Both the position numbers and the translations under genes were made by a program. A stretch of 20,790 nucleotides of DNA, taken from the NCBI GenBank assembly GCA_031472005.1, contig PZJY01000014.1, forward strand, positions 1 to 20,790. The letters are read 5' to 3'. Origin of the DNA: Tetracladium setigerum. Lineage: Eukaryota; Ascomycota; Leotiomycetes; Helotiales. The notes below the pieces were generated by a model. It did not search any database, had not been told where the DNA came from, and saw only the letters and a program-made list of their open reading frames with translations. Each line of letters opens with the position of its first letter. The stretch's first letter is position 1. Shown here in pieces: positions 17,001-20,790 of this stretch.

Positions 17001-17690
17001 CTATATCTCGTCAGTACAATCCTCACATCTTATTTCCCATATGCATGACCGCTCACCAAAAAGATTCCCTGCGAACGCCCAAACCACCGGCGCCCACGCA
17101 AACAGCGCCAACACCTGCCCAAACCCCAGCTCACTCGACCGATCCATCTCCCTCGCCGCTAAGATTTTATCCCCTTGCAAGTTAATGAAGCACCCTAGGA
17201 ACGTCCACATCGCCACCAGCCCTCCCGCACCCGTGATCAACGGCCACGCCTCGCGCCACTTCGTCAGCGCCTCGATGCGCTCCAGCGCGCCGATGTCGAG
17301 ACTGTTCATGATGAGCGCGTTGGCGACGGTCCACAGGAACGGGATGACTAGAATAAGCCGCTTGAGCGCTTCCAGCCCAGCCCAGTAGGCTTTGCCGCCG
17401 CGCAGGTCGCACGCAATGGTGATGGCGTTCTGCACGCCGAAGTCCCATTCCGCGTTTGGCGACTTGAACACGAGGACGACGCACAAGATGTACGCAATGA
17501 TGATGAGCATTGTGCGCTCGCTCTCCAATTTCTTCTTGCGTTCCTGAAGATCTGCGAGATGCTCTTGAAAGACTTTTAACGACTTTTTGTATTCAGTTAC
17601 ACGTTCTGGTGCCTCGTAGTATCTCACATTGGGGTCTTCGTTGTCCCTGATGATCGCAGGAGTCTCTTCTAGATCGCTTGAGGAATCCAT
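17001..17690 (-). CDS. Intact four-helix membrane protein, unknown function
   Basis: 229 residues, ATG 17688-17690 to stop at 17001, no intron, no defect. Residues 1-30 are acidic and polar. Residues 30-60 are a charged amphipathic stretch likely to form a coiled coil (EYKKSLKVFQEHLADLQERK). Four hydrophobic segments follow at about 60-76 (MLIIIAYILCVVLVF), 110-130 (RLILVIPFLWTVANALIM), 150-170 and 190-212 (VLALFAWAPVVWAFAGNLF). There is no signal peptide. The short tail holds a CEDC pair, possibly redox-active or metal-binding (speculation). The architecture fits an integral membrane protein with a cytosolic N-terminal coiled coil. I recognise no family and infer no function. It is the only multi-exon-free, fully open gene in the window, so it is probably under selection or recently active. 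Confidence 0.75.
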   Translation of the reverse strand: MDSSSDLEETPAIIRDNEDPNVRYYEAPERVTEYKKSLKVFQEHLADLQERKKKLESERTMLIIIAYILCVVLVFKSPNAEWDFGVQNAITIACDLRGGKAYWAGLEALKRLILVIPFLWTVANALIMNSLDIGALERIEALTKWREAWPLITGAGGLVAMWTFLGCFINLQGDKILAAREMDRSSELGFGQVLALFAWAPVVWAFAGNLFGERSCIWEIRCEDCTDEI

Positions 17691-17720
17691 GATGTTTTCT
17701 TAAGGTGGTGCTTGGGTGTC

Positions 17721-17964
17721 TTGAGTGTTTTTCGTATTTCTTGAGTTGGATTTCGATAGCGAGATGTTGAAGTCCAGGAGCGTAGTCTTGCATTTTATAT
17801 TGATGCAGAACAAGAATCAATTTATACATAGCCATCGTGTTAAAATCAATTCTTGTGTCCAAAAGATATCTTCGCCGTTCTGGGGACATTGCATACTGCG
17901 GCACATACCGACACAAGTGAGAATATGTTGGAATTGGGAGTAAATACACAAAGGGCCAATCCAA
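17721..17964 (-). other. Coding-like stretch upstream of the membrane protein
   Basis: A minus-strand frame gives protein-like sequence (SPERRRYLLDTRIDFNTMAM, then YKLILVLHQYKMQDYAPGL). It overlaps the start of the membrane-protein gene in another frame and has no convincing start or domain. It may be an old exon, a gene fragment, or the 5' untranslated leader of the downstream gene. Confidence 0.25.
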
Positions 17965-18065
17965 ATGTTATGAACAGACACAGATGGTCCGCTTATGTAT
18001 CTAAAATCGTTGAAATAGTCATTAACATTAAAGAACTGCAGAGACATTTGAGACAAGAACTATGA

Positions 18066-18473
18066 TGTTGCTGATGGCGATATAGGTGTACTCAAGCGAT
18101 AACTGAGTGGACTCATTTTGGTCGAGAGCCACTAGAACAAAGCTTCGGAGCCCAACACGAAGCTAGTGTTCATCGAATATTGGAGATTGTGGAATCTAAC
18201 GATCAGTGGTAACCTTCAGGTCGGAGCCTCCACAGTGTGCTTGATCGGCGAGCAGATATTTATTCGTAGGGTTCACAAGCTTTCTTAGGATCATCCAACA
18301 CAAAAATAAGGACATAAATGTGGCCACTGCAGATACAAAAATATCATTATGTATGTGATTACGGAAGTCAACTGTGTTATAACTGATTAATTAACCTAGT
18401 ATGACAGCCCTAATCCGAACGTAAAGATTATCAAGTTAAAGACAATATAGCATCGATGTAACAGAGTCTAAAA
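18066..18473. other. Intergenic, nothing recognised
   Basis: AT-rich stretch between the 3' end of the large coiled-coil gene (-) and the sequence upstream of the membrane-protein gene (-). It should hold the terminator of the former. No coding, RNA or repeat feature is seen. Confidence 0.4.
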
Positions 18474-20590
18474 TCAAGCTGGGATAAGATCAGAGGGTTT
18501 GGTCGTGGTTGATGACGCTATAGCTGTATTGACAAACTCATCAGTAGGAAGTGCAGTGTAATGTGGCTGAGTTTCATCCTTGTCAACAAGCTCACTGATC
18601 CAGCCGAGAATCTGTGGTGCTGGGATCTTGATGGAGATTGCATTCGATGCGGATCTAACTGAGGTCTTCTCAATATCCGTACCTGGTCCCTGAGAGGCTG
18701 AAGACGACTGGAAACAGAGAAAGCCACCACCTGAGGAGGTACTGCTCTCAACCTTGTGTTTAGTAGCTGTGGAGAAGGTTTTTGATGTGGTGTAGATGAT
18801 GTGTATATCTTTGGCAACGATGAATGAGGTTGGGAAGCTGGGAAGCAAGCCCGGTCCAGATTCTGATAGCGTGTAATTCTGGAGCTGATGTAGAGCGGAT
18901 GAGATTGTTTGAGGATCGCTTGTTGCGATGGGAGTGTCCACGGTGCGGGTAGAATTGCTGAGTCTGGCCAAACAAACCGGCGTTCATCCAAGGCCGTTGT
19001 ATCTCAACCTTCATGACATTAAATCCCACTTGAACATCAGTATTGCTAGTGTCAGATATGTCGGAGCTGTCCTCAGTCGTTGTGTCTGTTGTACTGCTTG
19101 ACGACCAAAAGAGACAACCGCTAGTAGTAGTTGTGTCATCCACGTTAACCTTGACCATGTTGGACGTATCAGTGCTCCCAGCCTGAAATTGCACTGTGAT
19201 GGTCTGCCATACTGATGCACCTCCGAGGACATCAGGAACCTCGAGCTGGGTTGGAGTTGGAACCGGCGTAGATGCCACGGTTTGAGTCGTGGCCTTCCCG
19301 GAGGAATCAGTTGGACTGGCGAAGGTAATAGGATCGCTAGTCGGATTTGGCACTTGAGCCAAGACGCTGCGATAGTAACGGATATCCATCTGCTTCGCAA
19401 TGATCTGATTGTTGATGGTATATAACTGAGTCTTGTTGTCAGCAGCTGACGCCTCAGCCGCACTTGTCTGGGCTCGAGTATAGTTCTCCTGCGCAAAGGA
19501 TAGCTGGTTTCGTTTTGTCATGAGTGTCTGTTGTTGTGTGCAGATTTGCGTCCACGTGTTTGATGAAAGTGTCGGCTGTTTATGATCCTGCAAAAATGTA
19601 TTCACATCAAGAGGTGATGACATGAGGCCTTTGACAACGGCAATCGGATCTGTAGCTGCCGTCGTCACAGCGTTGAAATATAGCTTGATCAGGCTGATGA
19701 TTGAATCAGAAGCAGCGCTATTGAGTGCCGCATCCGCATCTTGATATTGGGTTCGCGCAGTCGCAAGAGCCGCCTGCGTCTTTGCCACATCCTGATTATT
19801 ACCAAGAAGCTCGCTTTGTTTTGATTGTAACAGAGCCAGGGCCTTTTCGTCGTCGAACAGCGCCTTTAGCATCGTCTTAGGGTTGCTCAGCAGATCAATC
19901 GGCTTAAATTCCGTGCTCAGATATGTCGCCCAATTTGAGGGCTGAAGACAACGGGGTAGATGTCTTCTGAATCATCGATGCTCCGTGAGACACAGGCTCG
20001 AGGTTCTGCTTGGCCTGCTGCAATATTTCCGAGGCAGACTCGACGTCTACATAGCTGAGATATGTCTGCACTCTGTGATCTGCCTTATCGTTAACTCATT
20101 GATCTTCATCTGCCTTGTGTTGAATTTGGCTACTGACACTGGCCCCGAACCACAAGGACTGTCCACAATGCTTCAAGCTTTGCATCAACAACGGGCGCAT
20201 ATGTTTGCAACAATCCTACCAATCCATGAGCTTAGCAGTCTTCAAACATACTGTTGACTTACTATCATAAGCGTCAAATTCTGACTGCTTCGCATGATCT
20301 TTGGGTCGAGCATCAAGCTTGTACTGAACCCAACGAGCTTTTTCGCTTTCATAGGCATCTAACAGCTTTTGGTATAAGTCAACTCGAGCAATTGTCGGGC
20401 TTGCTGCGACACTAGTTCTCGCTTCAAAGCCTGGCGATCTGCTTTCCTGGTACTTCTGAGGGGGCTTAGTGGCTCGTAAGCCAAGGTCGGATGGGACGCC
20501 AGCAAGTATATCCATAGTTGGAGGGTCAAAATTTGGCACTTTCTCTTCCAACCAGGCGCAAATCCGATCCTTGAATATTCCATCAGTCAT
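18474..20590 (-). pseudogene. Large coiled-coil protein of unknown function, frameshifted, next to the telomere
   Basis: About 650 residues. ATG 20588-20590 opens exon 1 (20263-20590; ICAWLEEKVPNFDPPTMDIL). Introns 20216-20262 (47 nt, GTAAGT, branch CTAAG) and about 20073-20139 (67 nt) join AYD to RLLQTYAPVVDAKLEALW and RGQ to VQTYLSYVDVESASEIL. After two frame changes (about 19990 and 19948, the latter in a C run) the core DIYPVVFS, PSNWATYL, EFKPIDLLSNPKTM leads into a long open frame (to about 18968). This contains Gln/Ala-rich heptad-like helices (LLQSKQSELLGNNQDVAKTQ), a Ser/Thr/Asp-rich low-complexity segment and RPWMNAGLF. A last frame change at about 18968 enters LLPSFPTSFIVAKDIHIIYT, SSGGGFLCF and QILGWISELVDKDE; stop TGA 18474-18476. 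The domain order recalls conserved fungal hypothetical proteins; function unknown, no signal peptide. It could be intact if the one-base shifts are assembly errors. Confidence 0.65.
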
Positions 20591-20681
20591 ATAGCTAATA
20601 AAATGTCTATCAGTGTGTGCTTACTTACCTGGTCATTCTTCAAAGCGATTTCCGAGTCATTCTATGAAGCTCCCATCGTTG

Positions 20682-20790
20682 TTAGGGTTAGGTTAGGGTT
20701 AGGGTTAGGTTAGGGTTAGGGTTAGGGTTAGGGTTAGGTTAGGTTAGGGTTAGGGTTAGGGTTAGGGTTAGGGTTAGGGTTAGGGTTAGG
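20682..20790 (+). repeat. Telomere repeat array, right chromosome end
   Basis: 109 bases made of 19 units: 14 TTAGGG and 5 TTAGG (units 2, 5, 10, 11 and the last, which is cut by the window end). The G-rich strand runs 5'->3' towards the window end, the orientation of a true right-hand terminus rather than an interstitial relic. The 5-base variants are intermixed. Confidence 0.97.

Noticed and set aside
20595..20628. Possible extra intron upstream of the telomere-proximal gene (GTAAGT donor, CTGAT, TTAG)
   Set aside because: At 34 nt it is shorter than the other introns here (45 nt or more) and the exon before it would be tiny; I kept the ATG at 20590 as start.

Overview
The window is the right-hand end of a chromosome of a filamentous ascomycete (Pezizomycotina; class not determinable, Leotiomycetes only a guess). 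Evidence: the last 109 bases are TTAGGG/TTAGG telomere repeats running off the + strand end. Genes carry short GT-AG introns (about 45-107 nt) with CTAAC/CTGAT-type branch sites. The repeats are typical fungal ones (Fot1/pogo-like DNA transposon, Tad-like LINE), and many nonsense codons have the form expected from repeat-induced point mutation (RIP: CAG/CAA/TGG to TAG/TAA).

Layout, left to right. 1-547: no gene recognised. 550-2368: complete but dead Fot1/pogo-like transposon with 43/44-bp terminal repeats and TA target duplication. 2379-2782: weak minus-strand coding remnant. 3047-4660: broken fungal P-loop NTPase gene (+). 5052-7059: minus-strand chimera, a secreted M43-type metalloprotease reading in frame into a truncated OTT_1508-like deaminase, both broken. 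7060-8290: gene-less stretch with a 32-bp inverted repeat and 15-bp tandem duplications. 8405-9702: GH5 glucanase gene, 5' half broken, 3' half open. 10371-11850: a coding-like fragment, a possible LTR end with primer-binding site, and AT-rich sequence. 11920-12264: small secreted cysteine-rich protein gene (-), seen only after intron removal. 13325-14467: very GC-rich wax-synthase/MBOAT-like gene (+) with two frameshifts. 14640-15480: RIP-degraded Tad-like LINE fragment. 16012-16692: RIP-type degraded ORF of unknown family (-). 17001-17690: intact four-helix membrane protein (-). 18474-20590: large coiled-coil protein of unknown function (-), starting only 91 bases from the telomere repeats.

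No co-operating pathway or convincing new system is visible. The region looks like a subtelomeric graveyard: accessory secreted enzymes (GH5, M43, small cysteine-rich protein), fungal-specific orphan families and transposons, nearly all with inactivating changes. Two kinds of damage should be kept apart. RIP-like stop codons and a 10-bp duplication look like real mutations. Many one-base frameshifts lie in or beside homopolymers and could be errors in the assembly, so several 'pseudogenes' might be intact in the organism.
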